From assembly GCA_007859835.1 (NCBI GenBank), contig SJPJ01000001.1, positions 4,693,078 to 4,757,077 of the forward strand: 64,000 nucleotides of DNA. The letters are read 5' to 3'. Positions within the stretch are counted from its first letter, which is position 1. Each line of letters starts with the position of its first letter. Below are positions 48,023 through 56,800 of this stretch, one piece after another. The notes beneath the pieces were generated by a model. It did not search any database. It was given only the letters and a program-made list of their open reading frames with translations, and was not told the DNA's origin. Both the position numbers and the translations under genes were made by a program. This DNA is from Novipirellula herctigrandis (lineage in GTDB: Bacteria; Planctomycetota; Planctomycetia; Pirellulales; Pirellulaceae).

Positions 48023-49354
48023 ATGCCACAAACCGCCCCCTTTTCCGCCGTTCGCTATAACATGGACCACGTTGGATCGATTTCGGACGTCATCGCGCCG
48101 CCCTACGACGTGATCGACCCGGAGCTGCAAGATCAACTGTATAAGCGACATGCCGCCAACGTCATTCGCATCATTCTTAATCGCCCAGAACCCGGCGACA
48201 GCGGCGACGAAAAATACGAGCGTGCAGCCAAGTTCGTCCAGCAGTGGAAAAGCGAAGGGGTGCTCAAGCAAGACGAAGCGCCGGCTTACTACGTCTATCA
48301 TCAACAATTCACCATCGATGGACAGACTTTCAACCGTCGTGGATTCATGGCCCGCGTGAGGTTGCAGCCGTTCGGCCAAGGCAACATTTATCCTCACGAG
48401 GAAACGCACCCCAAGGCGAAAGTCGATCGCCTAAAATTGACAAAAGCGACCAAGCAAAACAACAGCCAGATCTTTGGCCTTTATCCCGACCCTGAAAACG
48501 AAGTCATCACTTTGCTGGACGAAGCGACCAAGGGAGTCACGCCTGTCGAAGCAATCGACCATCTCGATGTCAAGCATGTGCTTTGGCCCGTGACCGACGA
48601 GGCAGTAGTCGCCAAGGTTAGCAAGTTGATGGAAGATAAACCGATGTTCGTTGCCGACGGACACCATCGTTACGAAACCGCATGCAACTATAAAGAATTT
48701 CTAACCGAAGAGATGGGAGAGTTGCCCGCCGATCACCCCGGCAACTACGTGATGACGATGCTAGTCGGAATGAGCGATCCAGGGATGATCGTATTGCCGA
48801 CGCATCGTTTGCTTCGCGGCACGACACGGTTCTCATCCGCACAAATTATCGCCCAATTGGCTGGCATGTTCGAATGCGAAGTGAGTTCGGGTGGACTCGA
48901 CGCCGCAACGACCGTTTGGTCGGCGATGGCATCGGCAGATAACCAAGGATTGATTGGTTTGTACGCGACCCAAGATGATACATGGGTGCTTTGTAAAGCG
49001 ACCGACGGTGCCTATACCAAGATGAAGGAGTTGGCAGACGACAAGAGCGACGATTGGCAACAACTCGGCGTTAGCTTGCTACATCGATTGGTGATCGATA
49101 ATTTGTTGGATTGCAAAGATCATCCCAAACCGACGTACGTCCATGACGTCAGCGAAGTGATCGAAGGAATGCGAGGTGAAGGAAGCCAAGCGGAAAGCGA
49201 CAGCGATGAACCTTACACGCTCGCTGCATTAGTCATGCCTGCGAAACTAGAGCATGTCGAAGCAATCAGTTTGCACAAAGAACGGATGCCGGCCAAAAGC
49301 ACCTACTTCTTTCCAAAGCTATTGAGCGGTTTAACATTTAATCCACTCGCGTAG
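48023..49354 (+). CDS. DUF1015 family protein
   Basis: 443-residue protein of the widespread, uncharacterised DUF1015 (SerC-like locus neighbour) family. VIAPPYDVIDPE, YPHEETHPKAKVDRLKL, FVADGHHRYETA and the LPTHRLLRG segments are typical and are conserved across the family; the DGHHRYE motif suggests a metal or substrate site. Cytoplasmic by absence of signals. Length is normal. The last codons and the TAG stop lie within a 20-bp tandem repeat that continues downstream. Divergent from yihY. Function is unknown. Confidence 0.9.
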   Translation: MPQTAPFSAVRYNMDHVGSISDVIAPPYDVIDPELQDQLYKRHAANVIRIILNRPEPGDSGDEKYERAAKFVQQWKSEGVLKQDEAPAYYVYHQQFTIDGQTFNRRGFMARVRLQPFGQGNIYPHEETHPKAKVDRLKLTKATKQNNSQIFGLYPDPENEVITLLDEATKGVTPVEAIDHLDVKHVLWPVTDEAVVAKVSKLMEDKPMFVADGHHRYETACNYKEFLTEEMGELPADHPGNYVMTMLVGMSDPGMIVLPTHRLLRGTTRFSSAQIIAQLAGMFECEVSSGGLDAATTVWSAMASADNQGLIGLYATQDDTWVLCKATDGAYTKMKELADDKSDDWQQLGVSLLHRLVIDNLLDCKDHPKPTYVHDVSEVIEGMRGEGSQAESDSDEPYTLAALVMPAKLEHVEAISLHKERMPAKSTYFFPKLLSGLTFNPLA

Positions 49355-49400
49355 CAAATAATCCACTCGCGTAGCAAATATTCCACTCGCGTAGCAGAAC
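49341..49400. repeat. Three-copy 20-bp repeat spanning a stop codon
   Basis: Unit atccactcgcgtagcaaata, two perfect copies and one diverged. The first copy contains the last codons (NPLA) and the TAG stop of the DUF1015 gene. The stop codon itself is part of the repeat. Confidence 0.93.
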
Positions 49401-49547
49401 ACTCAACGCGGACTGCTCGGACAAGGGGGTTTCCGTTTCGCAATCAACACGCGTAGACTCCGTTAGGACAAGCCTAGCGGAAGTGGAAAAGCAGAGCATG
49501 GTTGTCACCCAACGCAAGTTCAACCCTGGGTTGGAACTCGTGACACT

Positions 49548-50699
49548 TCACTGCTCCAATTTAGGAAACAGAAGTGTTCCGAAGCCGACGTGGTCTGCAT
49601 GAAACCCAGCTCCCTCGGGTCGTATCTTCTCGATGACAGCCTGCGTGTACGGCATTTCGAGTCTTTGCCGAGGATGATAGTGATTCCAAGCCATCTCCCA
49701 AATCGGACGCAGGCGGTGGCGACCTTCTTTGGAAATGAATCGGTGATGGTATTTGCCCGTGATATCGATCGTAGGCTCAAACAGCACCCCCTGACCTAAA
49801 TTATACTTGGCCGTGTACTCGAAACCTTTTAGCAAGCGATTGTCCGCAGCGGTATACAAGTCGACTCCTTGGTGCCAAGCAACTTCACAACTCTCTGCCA
49901 ACTGACCCAACCCCAATTGTGTGTGCTGTTGATCACGGCCACTTTCTTGACATTGGCCGAATTCGTTGATCACGTAATGAGTGATCGCCCCGTTGCCCTC
50001 ACCATCCAAATAATACTGTGTAGCTCGATCGAACATCGCTTGGTCGTCACAAAACACAGCGATTGCCATCACGGTCTTGATACAAGCGCCGTCCCAGTTT
50101 CCATTCGCAAACGGTGCAAAATTTTTCACCGTCGGATAGATCGCCTCGCGAAACATCTCTTCCGCACGAGCGATCTTTTCGGGAGACCAATCATCGTATC
50201 GCCAACGCATCAGCTCAGCGGCTGAAACAAATTTGAATCCATACAAGCCCGCGGCCAAGTGCGAGTCATGCCCAACAATGCCACGTAGTCTCAACGACCA
50301 AGCATCGATGATCTCAACCGCTTTCTCAGCATGTGCTTTGTTGCCGTTAATACAGTACATCAAAGCATTCTGGTAAGCCGCGTTCGCGTCCAATGCAAAT
50401 TCATTGTTTCCCGCGCCGGGACGATGGACAACCGAAAAGGGCCCTCGCATTCGATAATTGGCTTGCGATTGAGCATGTTTCGCAAATATCGCAAAGCCAT
50501 CAACCGTTGGTTGCACTTCGTCCTTGACTTGCCTAGCAATACGATCAAGATCCTCCGATGTATGCAGCAGACCTGGATGACGAAAGCTGTTTCGAACCGG
50601 CCGATCAACAACATCCGCTGCGTGTGCCGGGAAGGAGCAAATAAGCAGCCATGCAAAGAAGCACTCGACAGATAATCGGCGCGGATCGAAAGCTCTCAT
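49548..50699 (-). CDS. Exported alginate-lyase-family protein
   Basis: 383-residue exported protein. Signal peptide MRAFDPRRLSVECFFAWLLIC to AHA near residue 27. The mature domain is an alpha/alpha barrel of the alginate-lyase (PL5-like) superfamily: repeated helices with HPGLLHTSEDL, NEFALDANAAYQNALMYCI, GHDSHLAAGLYG and NGNWDGACIKT, which includes the Asn-Trp-Asp segment found in this fold. Cleavage of uronate-containing polysaccharide is a reasonable function but substrate is not proven. ATG 50699 is chosen because the signal starts there; a longer open frame upstream lacks one. Confidence 0.75.
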   Translation of the reverse strand: MRAFDPRRLSVECFFAWLLICSFPAHAADVVDRPVRNSFRHPGLLHTSEDLDRIARQVKDEVQPTVDGFAIFAKHAQSQANYRMRGPFSVVHRPGAGNNEFALDANAAYQNALMYCINGNKAHAEKAVEIIDAWSLRLRGIVGHDSHLAAGLYGFKFVSAAELMRWRYDDWSPEKIARAEEMFREAIYPTVKNFAPFANGNWDGACIKTVMAIAVFCDDQAMFDRATQYYLDGEGNGAITHYVINEFGQCQESGRDQQHTQLGLGQLAESCEVAWHQGVDLYTAADNRLLKGFEYTAKYNLGQGVLFEPTIDITGKYHHRFISKEGRHRLRPIWEMAWNHYHPRQRLEMPYTQAVIEKIRPEGAGFHADHVGFGTLLFPKLEQ

Positions 50700-51004
50700 C
50701 GGCGGATGGATTTTTGTCTCACAAGTAGTCAAACAAGATGTGATTTGTAGTACGACAATCTCACGCCGCTGAAACCCTGAGCAAATCATGGAGCGACGAT
50801 GTCGTGGTACCCATACATTCAAAACCAGAAATAGAGCGATGTCTTATGAAAAAAGAACCATGTGATAAATGGCAGAAACTAAGTGAACCCCCACGAATTG
50901 GCTCGCATGGCACGACTTCGGTTGCATCACGGGTGTGAATGCTTACGAATTACCCAGTAGCCATGGGCGAGACGTGTCGGGCGGCCGTGCAATGAGCCCA
51001 TTGA
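50700..51004. other. Gap between TonB receptor and alginate-lyase-like gene
   Basis: About 305 bp between two genes on the minus strand. No coding sequence or terminator was convincing. The spacing is large for a single operon, so a promoter for the lyase-like gene is probably present. Confidence 0.35.
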
Positions 51005-53458
51005 CTAATACTCGACCTCAACACCGAAATAGGGTGTAAAGCCAGGTGAAAGCACGGTGGTTTGTGCAAAGCCATTGGCGGCGTCCGTTGGCAGTCGCAG
51101 GTTCAAATGCTCGTAATAGTTTCGGTCGAACAGGTTCTCGACACCCGCAGTGATATTTACATTATCGGTCGGACGCAGATATCCGCGGAGATATGAAGTC
51201 GCAAATCCAGGTGTTGGAGTTTCCAATTCGATTGGCACGTCTGAGCCACTTGCCGGCACCGGACGTAACGTACCGAGACGGTCTTGGTTGTCAACGATCC
51301 GCCATCCCCATTCCAACCCATAGGCGTTTTCCGGACTGGCATCGATCCATCGCATCCCCAAGCGGCCTTCCAAAGGTGAGATCCCTGAAAGCGGTTGATT
51401 GATTTCTCGGTCACGACCGTCAAGGTACGCCAAACTGCTAAAGACTTGGAATCCTTTCAGCAGATCTGCTTCGCCGTAGGCTTCAAAACCAGCCAGAGTG
51501 GCATAGTCGGTGTTCAACGTTTTTAACAAGCGGGCACCGAGTGGATCTTCGATCGGGTTAGCAGCGTACGTGATGTAGTCGTGAATCCAAGCATGAAACG
51601 CGCTAAAACGTCCGCGAACAAAATCGTATTCCGCATCAAGTCGCGCATCGATCTGCCAGTTGCGTTCTTTCTTCAAATCCGGTGTCCCAATGATGCGACT
51701 AAAACCGCTCTGAATCGTGGACAAGAAAAGTCCATCGCTATAGCGGTCGGTCAAATCGGGCAAACGTTCGGCATAACCGAAACCAACTCGCGTTCGCCAA
51801 ATGTCGGTCAATTCAATATCATTGGTGAGATAGAATGAGAGCAAAACATCCGAAACACTTAAGTCCTGATTCACTGCTCCGCTAGTCGCGTCTTTGAAGT
51901 TCGAACGATCGGGCAGCGTGGTGCCATCGGCCCTGGTCGAGGCGAATGCGACGCGTGATCCACCGGCAATATTCCAGCGACGATTCACGCCGTATGAAAA
52001 TTCGGTGTACATACCAGGATCAAAAACTTCGGCGACCGGCAAACCCGATTCAAAAAAAGGATCCGAAATTGAGAATTGACTAATGTCATATCGTTCAATA
52101 ATGCGTTGACGTATATAGCGAAAATCAGCGCCAGCTGCGATCGAGGTTGTCTCGTCGTATTCTTGTTTGAATCCGCCACGAATACCCGCCAAGCGGATAC
52201 TGCCATCGACATCGCCGACAAATTTCCGAGTGTCATTAGGTATCACAGTGCCCGTCGAGACTGCCAACGCACTGTCAACGCGTTGTAGCACAGGAAAGTC
52301 ACTTCTGCGTTTTCCGGCTTGGTCAGTATCACCATTGAACTGAGTGTCGGAATACCAGGCATCGATGTTGTACCCAAACCCGCTCATATCGTCGTGATGA
52401 ATGATGCTTTGGCTAATCCCGTAGTGTTTCAAAGCGTCAACGTCAAAGAACTGTCCGGCGTACTCAGTCTCACCTTGATCCATAAAGCTGAATTTTGTTT
52501 CCGAGCGTGTGGCATCATCAATGTCGTGACCGAATGCTGAAAATAGATTCAACGCTTCGTAACTCGAAGGGATGTCCAAGCCATTGCCGGCCTCGTAGTC
52601 GCTACCTTTGCGGTATCCAAGATTCGCGTAGTAACCACCTTGATCACCGCCGCCTAGCAGTGTGGCAGTATTATAGGTTTGGCCACCATTGGCACGGACG
52701 TGAGTCCCAAGACGCAAGTGGTTTTCACGCCCGTTTTCGTAGCGAGGCGTCAAGGCGGAATCCACATTTACGAATGCAAAACCGCTGCCGTAGCGAAGGC
52801 CATAAGGTCCACTGATCACTTGCGTGTTGGCGATCAGCGATTGGTCAACTTTACTAAGTACGCCATCGAGGTCATTGCGAACAGGACCGACAAACGCACC
52901 GTCAAACGTCGTGTAAATTTGGCTTCCCGCGTATCCGCGTACTCGTGGTTCCAACGAGATAGGACTTCGTCGCCGGGCGCGCACGGTCGGTGCGACTGCT
53001 GCCTCGACAATCGCCTCCGCCACATCCGGGACGTTCACCAAACTGAATGTGCTAGCCGGTACGATGCTCAAAGGCGCTGTTTCAACGACACCGGTATCGA
53101 GCGGGCCGGTGGCCCGTTCCACCGCTTCTACCTGCGCAGGTGTGTTCAGACTTGTTGATGCTACGCTTGTGAGTTCAGGCTTGAATAAGTCGAACGCATC
53201 CAAACGACTAGCCAAGTCGGAGTCGTCGGACATGCCAAATGCCGAACGGTCTGAAACACCTTCGAAGTCAGTGGGTTGGGTTGCCTCGGTTGAAGCTGAT
53301 TCCAGTTGCACCAGTTGGATTTCGGGGGTGGCATCCGCCTCGATCCAATCTGCGATCCCAATCACACCCGAGTGTGGATTGTCAGGATACGCTGCGGAAC
53401 TCATCGACACGTGCGCAAGAAGCAGTAGTAATAGTACTCGCTTTAAACGACAAATCAT
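51005..53458 (-). CDS. TonB-dependent outer membrane receptor
   Basis: 817-residue receptor. Signal peptide MICRLKRVLLLLLLAH, then a 130-residue Ser/Thr/Ala/Asp-rich extension and a plug-like domain (about 170-220; SGPYGLRYGSGFAFVN). The barrel occupies the rest, with many Tyr/Asp/Gly strand ends, late GVENLFDRNYYEHLN and a final aromatic residue (VEVEY). No clear TonB box was seen near the N-terminus. Iron-siderophore or oligosaccharide uptake is possible; position next to an alginate-lyase-like gene makes the latter attractive but unproven. Confidence 0.85.
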   Translation of the reverse strand: MICRLKRVLLLLLLAHVSMSSAAYPDNPHSGVIGIADWIEADATPEIQLVQLESASTEATQPTDFEGVSDRSAFGMSDDSDLASRLDAFDLFKPELTSVASTSLNTPAQVEAVERATGPLDTGVVETAPLSIVPASTFSLVNVPDVAEAIVEAAVAPTVRARRRSPISLEPRVRGYAGSQIYTTFDGAFVGPVRNDLDGVLSKVDQSLIANTQVISGPYGLRYGSGFAFVNVDSALTPRYENGRENHLRLGTHVRANGGQTYNTATLLGGGDQGGYYANLGYRKGSDYEAGNGLDIPSSYEALNLFSAFGHDIDDATRSETKFSFMDQGETEYAGQFFDVDALKHYGISQSIIHHDDMSGFGYNIDAWYSDTQFNGDTDQAGKRRSDFPVLQRVDSALAVSTGTVIPNDTRKFVGDVDGSIRLAGIRGGFKQEYDETTSIAAGADFRYIRQRIIERYDISQFSISDPFFESGLPVAEVFDPGMYTEFSYGVNRRWNIAGGSRVAFASTRADGTTLPDRSNFKDATSGAVNQDLSVSDVLLSFYLTNDIELTDIWRTRVGFGYAERLPDLTDRYSDGLFLSTIQSGFSRIIGTPDLKKERNWQIDARLDAEYDFVRGRFSAFHAWIHDYITYAANPIEDPLGARLLKTLNTDYATLAGFEAYGEADLLKGFQVFSSLAYLDGRDREINQPLSGISPLEGRLGMRWIDASPENAYGLEWGWRIVDNQDRLGTLRPVPASGSDVPIELETPTPGFATSYLRGYLRPTDNVNITAGVENLFDRNYYEHLNLRLPTDAANGFAQTTVLSPGFTPYFGVEVEY

Positions 53459-53841
53459 TGCAGTGGCCCCCCGACCAACTACTCACACTTTCAGGATCAA
53501 TTCAAATCGATAGGCATGCGCGAATTGTGAGAGAACGCGCCCATGTTCTGTAGAATCGACTTCTTTAGGGGGGGCGGATTATTCCAAATCCCCAGATAAC
53601 GATGATTTTTCGGCTTCTAACTCATGTGACGGTTGCACGAGAGACGAAGCATTGCCCGAATAGACCATTGACCAAGTTCAACTCACCAATGTTGGTCCTA
53701 AGAATTCGAAACACCCAAGTAGAAGTTCAGTGACATATCCGTCTTGATGAACTCGTTTATGCTTGCTGGGATCAATCGGTCTCCACCGTGGTCCGGCTGA
53801 ATTCGTCATACCGGATCTTTCCGCTCTGGTGCCTCTATTGG
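53459..53841. other. Gap between kinase 3' end and TonB receptor start
   Basis: About 380 bp. It holds the promoter of the receptor. A G-rich run (GGGGGG near 53568) is present. No coding sequence, terminator or repeat was convincing. Confidence 0.35.
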
Positions 53842-56800
53842 CTACTTACTTGAAACGAGATTTGATAGCATCCAACTACTTAAGTCCCGGCGAAAATTTT
53901 TGTCTCGCATTTGCGTTAGCTGCTCCCTTAGAATTTCGCGATCCTTCCCGACAATTCGACCAGCCGTTTGAAGCAGCAGACTGCGAGCTTCCTTCTGTTT
54001 GCTACTCACTGAATAGATAAGCTGTTTGACTTGGTCCAGCATCGTATGCTGTAGCATTTCTTTGGTCTTGTCCTTCGTCTTTCTTTCCATAGGAACGGAG
54101 TCGATACCGTCAAGCAGCTTGCTGTAGGCGACAAGTCGATCGGCGAGAGGTGCCGAAGAGAGTGACAAGGCATTTGCGTGAATCATGTCCGCGAATAACT
54201 GTGCCTCAAGATACGAATCAACCAATGTCGCGCGTTGCTCGACTTCGTTCTGGAGCTTCTCGAGACATTTGATCGCCCTCCGTGTCGCTTGGGTTTCGGG
54301 CGCACCGTAGCTCGTCGGAAACCCTGCTTCGCGTACGTAGAACGACAGTTCACCGAGCCAAGCGGAAACCGCGACCGGATCGCCCGCAAGTTCCTCAAAC
54401 CGCTCGTCAGGTATCGCCTGAACTCGCGGGATTAGCTCTTCGGATCGCTTGAGCACCTTTAGCAATTCACATTGTAATTGAAGGCTTTTTCGGTACGTTG
54501 ATGCACCTGGGTTCCGCAATTCCGTATCCAAAATTTCAAGTGCCTGTTGTTGCTGTTTCGGATCATCGCTTGCGAATAGACAGTCAGCATAGAACCAAAT
54601 CATCTCAGCACGAAAATGCGAATCGGGATCGGACTCTTCCACTTGCTTCCAAACCTCGCACGCTCGCTTGGCATCCGCCGTCGCCTCGACAAGGTGCCCC
54701 TGGCGCCCTTTGATCTGAGCACTCCATCCGAGCCATTGTGCTTGGATCGCAGGAGAGCTCGCTGGGTTAAAGTCGCCAAGATCTTTCTCGGCCTGCGCAA
54801 GTTCACTTGGCAACCCCATATCCCTTGCATAACGATAGCGACACCGAGCTAACGAGTAGCTCGCTTTCGTTGGATCGGTCCACCTTGTCAGCTCAACGGA
54901 ACGCTTGAAAGCATCGATCGCGTTTATATAGAGCCGTTTTTTTTCATTCAGTGGAAGATTGCAATAGAACGCCAAATCCTCCGAACTATTGCCCAAAGCC
55001 ATGTAGGCATCATTCATTGGCACAAAATCGAGCTGTTCTCCTTCACCACCATAGGCGGTAAGCATTTCGGTGGCTTTTCTCGCGCTCTTCTCAGCACTTC
55101 TTAGTGCCTCCAATCTAAAATTCGTCTTCTCTTGCGGCTCGAAAGCAACAACGACCAACGTGTTCGCGTGACGCACGTACGCGGTGTAGAGGCTGATAAG
55201 GTGGGATGGTTCTACCGAAGGAACATCTTCCAACCGATCAATGGCAGTTTCGAGAGCCTGAGCGGAGATCCTTAGAGCCTCGACGCGTTGATCTCGGTCG
55301 ATGATTCCTTGAGCATCCTCGTATCGACGGAATGCTTGCAGGACGGCGATATTCGGATTGTCGGGATCAAGGTCGCCGGCGTTCTGCAAATAGCGATCAA
55401 AGTCCGCCTGCTCCGTTTCGTTCCACGGCTGACCGGATGCTTCTTTCTGTCGCTGAGCCAATTCTGCGGCCGCGATGTACAGCCGAGCTTGTTGCGTAGG
55501 ATCCGATACCCGATCAGCAAGTGTGTTGGCCGACATTTCGAGGCCATCCAAACGGTCGACCGATTCCGGTGACGAATCAAAAGCAACAATTTTGCTCGCG
55601 TGATCAAGCTTCAGGTAGTGCTCACAAAAATGCTGTAGCGAAACGGTGGGTAGATTGGAATCGTCTCGAATTGCGAAAGGTTTGATGATCTTCATCGCGG
55701 GATCGAGTATTCGCTCGACCCACTTCACCGAATCCAGTTCACGTTTGCCCAAACCAATATCTAATACAGCCACGGCCGTTTGCAGAAGTGCCGCGGCCGC
55801 CTTGCTGTTGGTTGGATTCGACTCACAATAATCAAGAGTGTACTCAAAACCGGCTCGATAAAGTTGGCCCAGATCGGGACTTGGCGCGGCATCGTCTCGG
55901 AAAATCAACGCTCGCAGCTGGTCGGGAATGCGAAGGTCGGTAATGCTTTTCCCTTCTCGCTGACGAGTCGCGACCTGCAGCAAGAAACTCTCAATTTGGA
56001 AATTCTGCCAACCCTTGGTTGATTCATCCTTGACCGACTCCAACCACCACTTGGCCGCCGCAATTCGATCGGCACCGGCATCCGAGGAGTAAAACCGTTG
56101 GCTCAACACTTCGCTATTGCGAACACCGGATTCCTCCACGCCGAGATTAAGAAGTGCTGTGGCAACCCACTCACAGCGTTCGGGTCCCAATTGCTTTCTG
56201 GCTTCAACGCTCTGCGGTAGCAAGGAAATCTTTTGCCAATCCTCGGCTGCCGACGCGGGCAAGTTCTGATGCCATCGCGCAAGGCCAACTAGATAGTCGC
56301 CATAGCCCGCCGGGATACGATGTGCCACATCCGTGAAAGACTCGATGTTTTCAACGCGTTTCTGCATCGGTCCCGCCGTGATCCCACCAAGTCGACTATT
56401 TTCCTCAGCCGCAGTTTCAAGTTGGATGGCGGTCGCCAAGCTCAGATTCAACCCTGTGGATCGCTTTGCGATACTCTGGACCGTCTCGGAACTTTCGGGA
56501 TCGGCCATTGCGTTTGGGCCCGCTTTGATTGCGGCGGTCAAAAATATCGCATCGATGGCAGCCACGGATTGCCCCTGTGAACTATCAACTAGCTTCAATC
56601 CCTCGGCATGGATGGCTCGGATATCCTCGAGATCCACCCTCGATTCAACCGCACTCGCTCGAGCAAGCACTTCGTTGACCCAGGGACTTTTCGCCCGTTG
56701 AAAGAATGCCTTAACCGTCGAGTCTGATTGAAGCATTTTTTCAATCAAGCCCGCGAAACACTGAGCCGCTTGTTCTGTTGTGTTGACACGAAGTCCACCG

